Below are positions 1-6,929 of a stretch of DNA of 16,173 nt, piece by piece. The notes below the pieces were generated by a model. It was not told the origin of the DNA. It made no database searches and saw only the letters and a list, made by a program, of their open reading frames with translations. Numbering within the stretch: position 1 is the stretch's first letter; each line of letters begins with the position of its first letter. Origin of the DNA: an uncultured Christensenella sp. (GTDB lineage Bacteria > Bacillota > Clostridia > Christensenellales > UBA3700); NCBI GenBank assembly GCA_910577845.1, contig CAJTNA010000025.1, forward strand, positions 1 through 16,173, read 5' to 3'. Both the position numbers and the translations under genes were made by a program.

Positions 1-858
1 TTTTTGATTTTAGGCTGTTGTTTTTAATAGTTGTTAATTAAACTTTCAAGCCAATATGTGGCTTAATAATATGTTTTTAGCAAGAATTAAAGAACATTTA
101 TGATAAGGCTGAATCCTGAAAGTACATCTAGTTAAAAAATAATGTTACAATTTATCTTAATAATTTATAATTATTTATTATGATACTTAAATAAATATAT
201 CAATACATTTACTAATGAAAACTTATAATTAGTTTTAATTTTAATTAATTAAAATTTAAATATACTTAATTTAACTACTTTATACTTACAGACATATTGA
301 TAAAAAGTTGGCAATGACACAAAATATCAATTACGCTTTATAAATATTGCTTAATAATTGCCCCTAAAAAGTAATTAGTTAAACTTAAAATAAACTACAC
401 CCAAAATCGGCACAGATTACTCTGTGCCGATTTCGGTAATAGAATTGTAAAAAGTTTTATGAAGTTTTTATACTTCAAAAGTTATGTGTTTGATATCACT
501 ATCAATACAATAATTATAATAAAAAATTATGTCAATGTCAATTTTATTTAAAACATATCAAAAATGTTTATGCTGAATACTACCTAATTGTAGCAAAAAT
601 ACAAAGCAAGTTGATATTCAAACTTATTTAATACAAAATGTGTAGTTTTGATACATTAACCACACATATTGAATTAGAATAAAATATACTAAAACAATAA
701 TTAGATTTCAAGAATTCAACATTTTGCTTGATAAAATTGTACATATTATTTAAACTTTGTGTAGCTAAACGATTAAATTCCAAATTGCAAAATCGTAACT
801 AAATATTGTGGTTAAATTAAATTTTTAACTAATTTTTAGTGAATAGTACAAAATAAAC
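1..858. other. AT-rich intergenic region without a recognisable gene
   Basis: No open frame of useful length or recognisable protein lies here on either strand, and no tRNA or rRNA signature is visible. The only strong structure is the hairpin at 404-433. A short palindrome at 829-841 (ACTAA/TTAGT arms, three-base loop) lies just after the hydrogenase stop and is too weak to call a terminator. The stretch is probably the 3' side of the hydrogenase unit plus the flank of a gene off the left edge. Confidence 0.6.
404..433. terminator. Perfect 13-bp hairpin, probable terminator
   Basis: The arms at 404-416 and 421-433 are perfectly complementary (AAATCGGCACAGA and its complement), with a TTAC loop and a GC-rich core, so this is much more stable than its surroundings. 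On the plus strand it is followed by only three T before CGG. On the minus strand it is followed by TTTT and then GGG. It could end transcription coming from either side. The nearest gene in the window, the hydrogenase on the minus strand, stops about 425 nt away. A small structured RNA end is an alternative. Confidence 0.5.
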
Positions 859-2289
859 TTATTCTTTTAAATGTTCTTTTACTATATTGCTTACATTTAC
901 TTTATATGCTTTTTCGCTATATTCGTTCATCATTTTAACACTTCTTGCATCGTGATTTACGCAACCAGCACCATTAACACAACCACCAGCACAAGCCATA
1001 CCTTCAATAAACAAGTCCTTAGCTAAGCCTTTATTGTTTTTAAGTAGAGCTATTTTGATATTATCAAGACCATCTGCACAAATTATATTAGGTGTTACAT
1101 TCAAATTTTCCTCAGCAATTATATTTTTAACTGCTTCACTTACGCCACCACTGCGTGCGAATGCTCTACCAAAATATGATGCAGATTTAATTTGAGTTTT
1201 TTCAAGTTCCTCAACCTTAATATCCCTACTATCTATAAGTGCTTGTAATTCCTCAAAAGTAATTACATTATCCACAAACCCAGCAACCTCTGGTAATTTT
1301 GCCTCACCTTTTTTACTAACGCAAGGACCAATAAAGATAATCTTTGAATTTTTGTCTTGTTTCTTAATAAGTTTAGCACACTCTACCATAGGTGATGGAT
1401 TAACAGAAATATAATCTTTCAGTTGAGGAAATTGTTTATTTACATATTCCACAAAAGACGGGCAACAAGAGGACATTAGACAGCCTTTCTCCGCATATTC
1501 CAACGCATCTTTATAAGCGGTTATATCCGCACCAACAGCAACTTCAAATATATCATATACACCTAGCATTTTAAGTGCTGTACAAATTTGCTCAACATCT
1601 GCATAATTAAATTGCGTGCCGATTGATGGAGCAACCATTGCGTAAACTTTATATTTAGCATTGTTTTCGCTTTCCTTTAACAATTTAATTGTATCTAATA
1701 AATAAGACCTATCTTGAATAGCACCAAATGGACATTTTGCCATACAAGCACCACAGCTAACACATTTGTTGTAGTCAATACTTGCCTTTTTGGTTTTTTC
1801 CACTTTTATAGCACCAATTTTACAAGCACGAACACAAGGACGTACATTTTCACGTATTGCGTTGTAAGGACAAGCCCTAAAGCATTTTCCACACTCAATA
1901 CATTTATCAATATCAATTACTGCCTTTTTGCTTTTTGTACTTATGCGGATAGCTTGAACTGGACAACTGGAAACGCACCTATGAGATATACAACCACGGC
2001 ATCCCTCACTTACTGTATAACGGTCAATCGGGCACTCATCACAAGCAATGTCAAGCACTTCAAGCAAATGATTAGGAACACACCAAGTACCAATAATATG
2101 ACGAACCATTTCCTCTACAATAGCTCTATCTTTATAAATACAACATCTCATTGCTTGCGTGTTATCTGGAACTAATATACGTGGTATGGCGTAATAACAA
2201 TCATTAAGCCTTTCCTCAAAAGCAAGCTTACAGACCTCTTTAATCACTTTATATTTTAACTCTTGCGTTGCATTATCAAATACTCTCAT
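859..2289 (-). CDS. Monomeric [FeFe] hydrogenase with ferredoxin-type clusters (group B-like)
   Basis: This cytoplasmic iron-only hydrogenase should make or take up H2 using ferredoxin electrons. Residues below are numbered from a TTG at 2310. The front half carries iron-sulfur sets at C104/C107/C112/C116, C137/C140/C143/C147 and C183/C186/C189/C193, plus an extra pair C159/C163. The catalytic H-cluster domain shows three signatures: SSCCPSF (about 280-286), GPCVSKK (328-334) and EGMACAGGCVNG (436-447). These variants differ from the classical TSCCPxW / MPCxxKxxE forms and fit group B enzymes. There is no PAS domain, so a sensory role is less likely. I place the start at the ATG at 2289 (or 2292) because AGGAG lies at 2295-2299, whereas the open frame to 2310 begins with TTG and has this site inside it. 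The gene follows the PHP gene by about 30 nt and is probably co-transcribed with it. It is not next to HydE/F/G maturases here. Confidence 0.9.
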   Translation of the reverse strand: MRVFDNATQELKYKVIKEVCKLAFEERLNDCYYAIPRILVPDNTQAMRCCIYKDRAIVEEMVRHIIGTWCVPNHLLEVLDIACDECPIDRYTVSEGCRGCISHRCVSSCPVQAIRISTKSKKAVIDIDKCIECGKCFRACPYNAIRENVRPCVRACKIGAIKVEKTKKASIDYNKCVSCGACMAKCPFGAIQDRSYLLDTIKLLKESENNAKYKVYAMVAPSIGTQFNYADVEQICTALKMLGVYDIFEVAVGADITAYKDALEYAEKGCLMSSCCPSFVEYVNKQFPQLKDYISVNPSPMVECAKLIKKQDKNSKIIFIGPCVSKKGEAKLPEVAGFVDNVITFEELQALIDSRDIKVEELEKTQIKSASYFGRAFARSGGVSEAVKNIIAEENLNVTPNIICADGLDNIKIALLKNNKGLAKDLFIEGMACAGGCVNGAGCVNHDARSVKMMNEYSEKAYKVNVSNIVKEHLKE

Positions 2290-2294
2290 CATTA

Positions 2295-2299
2295 CTCCT
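2295..2299 (-). promoter_or_regulatory. Ribosome binding site that sets the hydrogenase start
   Basis: The minus strand reads AGGAGTAATGATG. The AGGAG is 5 nt before the ATG at 2289 and 2 nt before the ATG at 2292. It lies inside the longer TTG-initiated frame, so that longer frame is unlikely to be the true start. Confidence 0.7.
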
Positions 2300-2320
2300 A
2301 TGTCAACCAAACAATTTGAA

Positions 2321-3136
2321 TTAAAGTTTAGTTAAATCAATTTTTATCTTTTGTCTTGCTCTGTAAATGTTTAAATACTTTTGATTGTTAGCAAGCAAAA
2401 AATCCTTTACCACATCAAACTTATCATTAACTCTACTTACTCTATGAGCATCTGAGCCAAATGTGAAGTCTGTACCGCCAAGTTCAATATACCTTTTAAC
2501 AATGTCTGGATAAGGTAAAAACATTGTGTTAGTACCGCTATTATGTGAGTTTAGCTCTAGTGATACGCCACGCCTTATTATACCTTTTAAAATACTATCA
2601 AAAATATCCGCAAACTCAGAATAACTCAAATCCTTATTTTCATAAGGTGCTTTTCTGCAAACATAGCCGATATGAGTAATAACATCAAAGTCGTATTTTG
2701 CATTTACACTATCTAGTACAGCAAGCAAATATAGCTTATATGCCATTTCCTTACTTTTGCCCTCAAAATATTCAGGCAAATAGCAATCCACGCCATTAAC
2801 AGAATGTACAGAATTTAAAATTAAATCAAAGCCATTCCCTTTTAACAAAGACATATAATCATTTTCTGCTTGAGGCGAAAAGCCACATTCCACACCGCAA
2901 GCAATCTCAATTTTGCCAGAATACTCTTGCTTTGCTCTATGCACATCGGATATGTGAAAAGGTATATCTAATTGCCTTATGTCTTTAACCTTAGAGGCAC
3001 CATACAAATAATCTCTATCCAAATGGTCAGTGAAGGCAATATATTTCATTCCTTTCTCCAAAGCAGTCGCAATCATCAAATCAATGTCCGTAGGGCTATC
3101 TACAGAATGACTACAATGTGAATGACAATCATACAT
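2321..3136 (-). CDS. PHP-domain phosphatase, histidinol-phosphatase (HisJ/HisK) type
   Basis: 271 aa, the usual size for PHP-type histidinol-phosphatases. The metal-binding residues of the PHP fold are all visible: H5 and H7 (HSH), D37-H38 (TDH), E83 (GVEC), H111 (NSVH), H155 (THIG) and D229/H231 (SDAH). The enzyme should be an active metal-dependent phosphoesterase in the cytoplasm. The family reaction is hydrolysis of L-histidinol phosphate, but no histidine gene is nearby, so the true substrate is open. The start ATG at 3136 is preceded by GAGG at a good distance. It lies 124 nt after galE, with a long hairpin (3163-3212) between them, and 28-31 nt before the hydrogenase. It most likely forms a two-gene unit with the hydrogenase, possibly reached by read-through from galE. 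Confidence 0.85.
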   Translation of the reverse strand: MYDCHSHCSHSVDSPTDIDLMIATALEKGMKYIAFTDHLDRDYLYGASKVKDIRQLDIPFHISDVHRAKQEYSGKIEIACGVECGFSPQAENDYMSLLKGNGFDLILNSVHSVNGVDCYLPEYFEGKSKEMAYKLYLLAVLDSVNAKYDFDVITHIGYVCRKAPYENKDLSYSEFADIFDSILKGIIRRGVSLELNSHNSGTNTMFLPYPDIVKRYIELGGTDFTFGSDAHRVSRVNDKFDVVKDFLLANNQKYLNIYRARQKIKIDLTKL

Positions 3137-3162
3137 ATTTTATCCTCAATATTCTACTTGGT

Positions 3163-3212
3163 AAATTTATCCCACAGAAGCACATTTTAATGTGTACCTG
3201 CGGGAATAATTT
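3163..3212 (-). other. Long imperfect hairpin between galE and the PHP gene
   Basis: The outer arms pair TCCCACAG (3170-3177) with CTGCGGGA (3198-3205), with one position that is a G-U wobble on the minus-strand RNA. A three-by-three internal loop leads to a perfect inner stem of CACATT (3181-3186) and AATGTG (3189-3194) with a two-base loop. AT pairs extend the outer stem. No T-run follows on the minus strand, so a plain terminator is doubtful. The G-U only pairs in the minus-strand transcript, which fits the direction of the flanking genes. It could be an attenuator, a processing site or a stabilising structure. Confidence 0.45.
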
Positions 3213-3260
3213 ATCTTGAATTTACAATTTACACGCTGAAAATCGGTATTATTTTACCAA

Positions 3261-4274
3261 TTACTTGTCATAGCCGTTAGGGTTATTTGATTGCCATCTC
3301 CAGCTATCTGCACACATTCTATCCAAATCGAATTCAGCTTTAAAGCCTAACTCTTTTAAAGCTAATGCCGGGTCAGCATAACACTCTGCAACATCACCAG
3401 GTCTACGTGGAGCAATCTTGTAATTAACTGGTTTTCCGCAAGCTTTTTCAAAAGCTTTTACCATATCTAGTACACTGTAGCCATTACCAGTACCAAGGTT
3501 ATATGTAACAACACCTGGATTACTTTCCAGCTTAGCAATTGCAAGCACGTGACCTTTTGCTAAATCACAAACGTGGATATAGTCACGCACACCAGTACCA
3601 TCGTGTGTAGGATAATCATCACCAAATACACTTAGTTGTTGCAACTTGCCAATTGCTACTTGTGTGATATATGGCATTAAGTTATTTGGAATTCCATTAG
3701 GGTCTTCACCAATCATACCACTCTCGTGTGCACCAATTGGATTGAAGTATCTTAGCAAAGCTATATTCATTTCTGGATTAGCTTTGTAATAATCTCTTAA
3801 AATTTCCTCAATGAACAATTTTGTTCTGCCATAAGGATTTGTAGCAGATAGAGGGAAGTCCTCTGAGATAGGAACACTTTTAGGCACGCCATATACAGTT
3901 GCAGATGATGAAAATACAAGATTTGTGCAACCAAACTCCTTCATAACTTTAAGCAATGACAATGTGCTTATTAAGTTATTTTCATAATACTTAAGTGGAA
4001 TAGCTACAGACTCGCCTACTGCTTTCAAACCAGCAAAATGAATTACAGAATCAATTTTTTCCTTTTTGAAAACTTTACGTAAAGCATTCTCATCGCAAAC
4101 ATCAATTTCGTAAAACTTAATTTTTTTACCTATAATCTTTTCAACTCTTTTTAAAGCGATAGGTTTGCTGTTGCAAAAATTATCCACAACAACGACATCA
4201 CGATTTGCTTTATCCAACTCAATAATTGTATGGCTACCAATGTAACCTGCACCACCAGTAACTAAAACTGACAT
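3261..4274 (-). CDS. galE: UDP-glucose 4-epimerase
   Basis: 337 aa, full length for GalE. It interconverts UDP-galactose and UDP-glucose (and in some members the N-acetyl forms) with bound NAD in the cytoplasm. The extended short-chain dehydrogenase fold shows the NAD motif TGGAGYIGSH at the N-terminus, the SSSATVYG catalytic serine region near residue 124, and the YGRTK tyrosine/lysine pair near 148-152. The RNAs start from a clear promoter at 4357-4385, and AGGAGG stands just before the ATG. It sits downstream of nahK in the same direction. NahK and GalE are both enzymes of the lacto-N-biose/galacto-N-biose salvage route, so the placement suggests conversion of the UDP-sugars made there. 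It may equally supply UDP-Gal for the cell envelope. Confidence 0.96.
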   Translation of the reverse strand: MSVLVTGGAGYIGSHTIIELDKANRDVVVVDNFCNSKPIALKRVEKIIGKKIKFYEIDVCDENALRKVFKKEKIDSVIHFAGLKAVGESVAIPLKYYENNLISTLSLLKVMKEFGCTNLVFSSSATVYGVPKSVPISEDFPLSATNPYGRTKLFIEEILRDYYKANPEMNIALLRYFNPIGAHESGMIGEDPNGIPNNLMPYITQVAIGKLQQLSVFGDDYPTHDGTGVRDYIHVCDLAKGHVLAIAKLESNPGVVTYNLGTGNGYSVLDMVKAFEKACGKPVNYKIAPRRPGDVAECYADPALALKELGFKAEFDLDRMCADSWRWQSNNPNGYDK

Positions 4275-4356
4275 ATATGCCTCCTAAATTATATTAATTT
4301 AATTTTATTCTTTTATTTAATTGTTAAATCTTATCACATTGACAAAAAATCAATCT

Positions 4357-4385
4357 CTTATACCATAGCTGTATAATATGGTCAA
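4357..4385 (-). promoter_or_regulatory. galE promoter with overlapping palindrome
   Basis: The minus strand shows TTGACC (4380-4385), a 17-nt spacer and TATAAG (4357-4362), with TGG just before the -10 as in extended -10 promoters. The spacer and box edges also hold a perfect inverted repeat, ACCATA (4362-4367) and TATGGT (4377-4382) with a 9-nt centre, which is well placed for a repressor. Confidence 0.7.
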
Positions 4386-4546
4386 TAATAAACTTGTTTA
4401 ATAATCTTTCAAACTATTGATTAACTAAAGTTTTTAAAATAATAATTTGCATATTTTGCAGTACTATAATTATTTAATAATTAGCTAATGCAAAAATAAT
4501 CAAACATATAAATAAGTAATCAACTTATAATTTGCATTAAAAGCAA

Positions 4547-5140
4547 TTACTTTTCAAACACAAGAGTAGCAAATCTATCTGGGATATGGTAATTGTCCTC
4601 TATTGTGTTATTATAGCTTAGTAGAATTGCTGATTTATCCGTTCTTCTTTTAATTCTGTATGCGTTGAATTTCCAATCTCCAGTCATTCTGCCATTGAAT
4701 AATTTTGATGGCAACATTCCTTGAACTATCCAACCATATTCAGTGCCATAGATTTTGCTATCAAGTATATTCTCTTTTGTAAAAGTCAAGCTGGTTGAAC
4801 CTTGTAAATTATTATAAACCTCTGCACAAAATACACCGCCAATTCCATTCCACTCAAATTCCATATAATGAGTTTTATCTTGTGTTGGTTGAATAAACAA
4901 CTCAACAGTTTCCTCATCATAGATAGGTGAATTGTATTCTTTCATTGTACAATTGATTTTATCATCCTCAATCTCAAATCTAAAGAAAATGCCTTTTTCA
5001 TTATAAGCTAGATAACACTTTGTTGCATATGGTACACTACCATCACCATTATTTGAGGTAAGCAACATACAATCTACTTGTTTCCAATTAATATCTTCTG
5101 CAAAATGTGCTGTTGTTTTTTTTATTATGTATTTACTCAT
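4547..5140 (-). CDS. CBM9-like carbohydrate-binding protein, cytoplasmic
   Basis: 197 aa. The whole protein looks like a single family 9-like carbohydrate-binding beta-sandwich. Marks are W19 near the N-terminus, KCYLAYNEKGIFFRF (about 41-55), DEETVELFIQP (75-85), a YMEFEWN strand (about 92-98), a mid-protein GYGW-like turn (YGW), and PDRFATLVF at the C-terminus. There is no signal peptide or membrane helix, so it should stay in the cytoplasm, which is less usual for a sugar-binding module. Its ATG overlaps the nahK stop by 4 nt (ATGA), so translation is coupled to the kinase. A role in handling the same amino-sugar or glycan products is inferred only from this coupling. No catalytic residues are recognised. 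Confidence 0.75.
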   Translation of the reverse strand: MSKYIIKKTTAHFAEDINWKQVDCMLLTSNNGDGSVPYATKCYLAYNEKGIFFRFEIEDDKINCTMKEYNSPIYDEETVELFIQPTQDKTHYMEFEWNGIGGVFCAEVYNNLQGSTSLTFTKENILDSKIYGTEYGWIVQGMLPSKLFNGRMTGDWKFNAYRIKRRTDKSAILLSYNNTIEDNYHIPDRFATLVFEK

Positions 5141-6231
5141 ACTTTGCTATATTTCCTCGCTATATCGTCCATTTTATCACGTATACTTTCCATATCACTA
5201 ACCATTTTAAACTGAGTATGACAACGTACCAAATTATGCTCTGGATAATGAGTTTTAAAATAAACATCGCCCTCAAGATAATCTGTTAAAAATCTCATAC
5301 CGCACTCAAAAGTCATCATTATAGCACCAAGTGAAAGCAAGTCACGCTCAACTGGAGTAATACAATTACCAATACCAGTCATAAAACCTTTTGTAAAACT
5401 CTCATATAAGCCAATATCAAAACCAACCTTAGATAAATCTGGCTCATCCTCAAGTCCAGTATTACAGCCAGAACGAATGGCATCACCAAAGTCATAAAGC
5501 AAACTACCGGGCATAATAGTATCCAAGTCGATTACACAAGTTGGCTCACCAGTACGCTCGCAAATCAAAACATTGTTTAATTTAGTATCATTATGTGTTA
5601 CTCTCATTGGTAAAGTCTTTGACTCCAACAAGCTTACAATACTATCACAAATTGCTGAACGTTTTAATACAAAATCAATTTCCTCTTGTACGCTACTAAC
5701 TCGTCCCACACTATTTTTATCAACAGCATTGATAAATTTTTGGAATCTATCTGCAGTATTGTGGAAGTTTTTAATTACTTCAAACAAACCACTCGCATCA
5801 AAATCATTTAGCAAATTGATAAAGTTACCAAAGGCATATCCTGCACCCTCAAATACTTTTTTGTCCTCTGCAATTTGTAAAGCAATTGTATCTTCAATAA
5901 ATTTATAAATACGATATGCACCTTCATCACATTTATAATAACTTTTACCATCTAAAGTTAAAATCAAATTTAAAGTTTCCCTATCTGGGTCACCACCATT
6001 TTCAATAATACGCTCTTTTAAATAAGATGTAACACTTAAAATGTTATTCATTAGTCCATCAACATTTGGGAAAACATTAGTGTTTATCTTTTGCATAATA
6101 TATCTATTAATAATGCCATTATCATCACATTCAATTAAAAAAGTAGTGTTGATATGTCCATTACCATATGGCTCAACTTTTATAATTTTACCTTGCACTT
6201 TAAAATTCTCAATAATTTTTGTATTATCCAT
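5137..6231 (-). CDS. nahK: N-acetylhexosamine 1-kinase
   Basis: 364 aa, the size of bifidobacterial NahK, and it matches what I recall of that enzyme along its length. It phosphorylates GlcNAc or GalNAc at C1 using ATP. Marks are the PYGNGHINTTF loop (21-31), the aminoglycoside-phosphotransferase-type catalytic stretch THNDTKLNN (212-220), VIDLDTIMPGSLLYDFGD (233-250) with metal-binding D235/D237, and the C-terminal MRFLTDYLEGDVYF and YPEHNLVR segments typical of NahK. GGAGG precedes the ATG and a promoter lies at 6256-6283. It is first in a unit with the CBM9-like gene, with galE further down. In bifidobacteria NahK works with the GH112 phosphorylase, GalT and GalE on lacto-N-biose and galacto-N-biose. 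The phosphorylase and GalT are not in this window. Confidence 0.9.
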   Translation of the reverse strand: MDNTKIIENFKVQGKIIKVEPYGNGHINTTFLIECDDNGIINRYIMQKINTNVFPNVDGLMNNILSVTSYLKERIIENGGDPDRETLNLILTLDGKSYYKCDEGAYRIYKFIEDTIALQIAEDKKVFEGAGYAFGNFINLLNDFDASGLFEVIKNFHNTADRFQKFINAVDKNSVGRVSSVQEEIDFVLKRSAICDSIVSLLESKTLPMRVTHNDTKLNNVLICERTGEPTCVIDLDTIMPGSLLYDFGDAIRSGCNTGLEDEPDLSKVGFDIGLYESFTKGFMTGIGNCITPVERDLLSLGAIMMTFECGMRFLTDYLEGDVYFKTHYPEHNLVRCHTQFKMVSDMESIRDKMDDIARKYSKV

Positions 6232-6255
6232 ATATCCTCCGTGATATGTTACTCT

Positions 6256-6283
6256 ATAATAAAATCGCCATATTTTAGTGCAA
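6256..6283 (-). promoter_or_regulatory. nahK promoter
   Basis: The minus strand has TTGCAC (6278-6283), a 16-nt spacer and TATTAT (6256-6261). TTATAG two bases further gives an alternative with an 18-nt spacer. The leader to the ATG at 6231 is short and holds GGAGG. Confidence 0.55.
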
Positions 6284-6929
6284 AGATATTTAATGTATTA
6301 AAAGTAAATTCAAAGCACATTTAAAAGCTTTTTAATATTTTATATTTTTTCAATTATATTCTACTACATTTTATAATAAAAGTAAAGACTTTATTATATT
6401 TTTTATAATAAATATAATTATTTTAACATTTATTAAAAAATAAAGTAATACTGCAAATAAAATTACTTTTTATAAGCTAATTACATATTATAATTTTTTA
6501 CACTGCTAACGACTTTTAGCAAGTTATAATAACACTTTTTTATATCAAATTTATGATAAAGTTATAGAAAAAATAAAAAACCAAAAATATTAAGCTAACT
6601 ATTAAATATGTGTTATATAAATTATTGAATCAAATTTATTACAAAATAAAATGCGGTGTAAACATTTAACTAATTTAATAAAAAGTGAGTTTTTACAAAT
6701 TTCCTATATAATTATCATATAATTAAATTAATTGAGATAGTTACTTTTCCATAATTTAAAAAGTAAAAATAATTTCATTAAATTTACAAATCAAAAATCA
6801 ATAAAAAATTGCAAAACAAAACACCTCAAATTGAGGTGTTTTTGTATAGTTTTAAAATCAACTTACTGCTATTTAAACAATTTTAATTAAATTCATATAA
6901 TAATTAATTTATATATGCTATTTAATAAG
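6284..6929. other. AT-rich intergenic region, terminator only
   Basis: This stretch lies between the nahK promoter and the 3' end of the first large membrane protein gene. It is very AT-rich and no coding frame, RNA gene or repeat array was seen. Its one clear feature is the hairpin at 6818-6842. A short AT-only palindrome near 6377-6399 is not distinctive in this base composition. Confidence 0.6.
6818..6842 (-). terminator. Terminator of the 6930-8945 gene
   Basis: The arms at 6818-6829 (AAAACACCTCAA) and 6831-6842 are perfectly complementary over 12 bp around a single central base. On the minus strand the stem runs into GTTTTGTTTTGC. It stands about 88 nt after the stop of the minus-strand gene. 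On the plus strand five T follow the GC part, so it may work both ways. Confidence 0.75.

Noticed and set aside
48..64. Small hairpin AAGCCA/TGGCTT with a 5-nt loop
   Set aside because: Only six base pairs and no T-run directly after it; not distinctive.
2321..3136. Assigning the PHP gene to histidine biosynthesis (hisK/hisJ)
   Set aside because: The fold and metal residues fit, but no histidine gene is nearby and related phosphatases have other substrates, so no gene symbol was given.
4386..4546. Terminator after the CBM9-like gene
   Set aside because: Only AT-only or long-looped pairings (for example TTTTGCA with TGCAAAA) were seen, too weak to call in this composition.
5573..5908. Open plus-strand frame of 111 codons
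   Set aside because: It lies fully opposite nahK, has no binding site and no recognisable protein. Similar frames opposite the hydrogenase (1714-2175), both large membrane genes and the FAD gene were rejected for the same reason.
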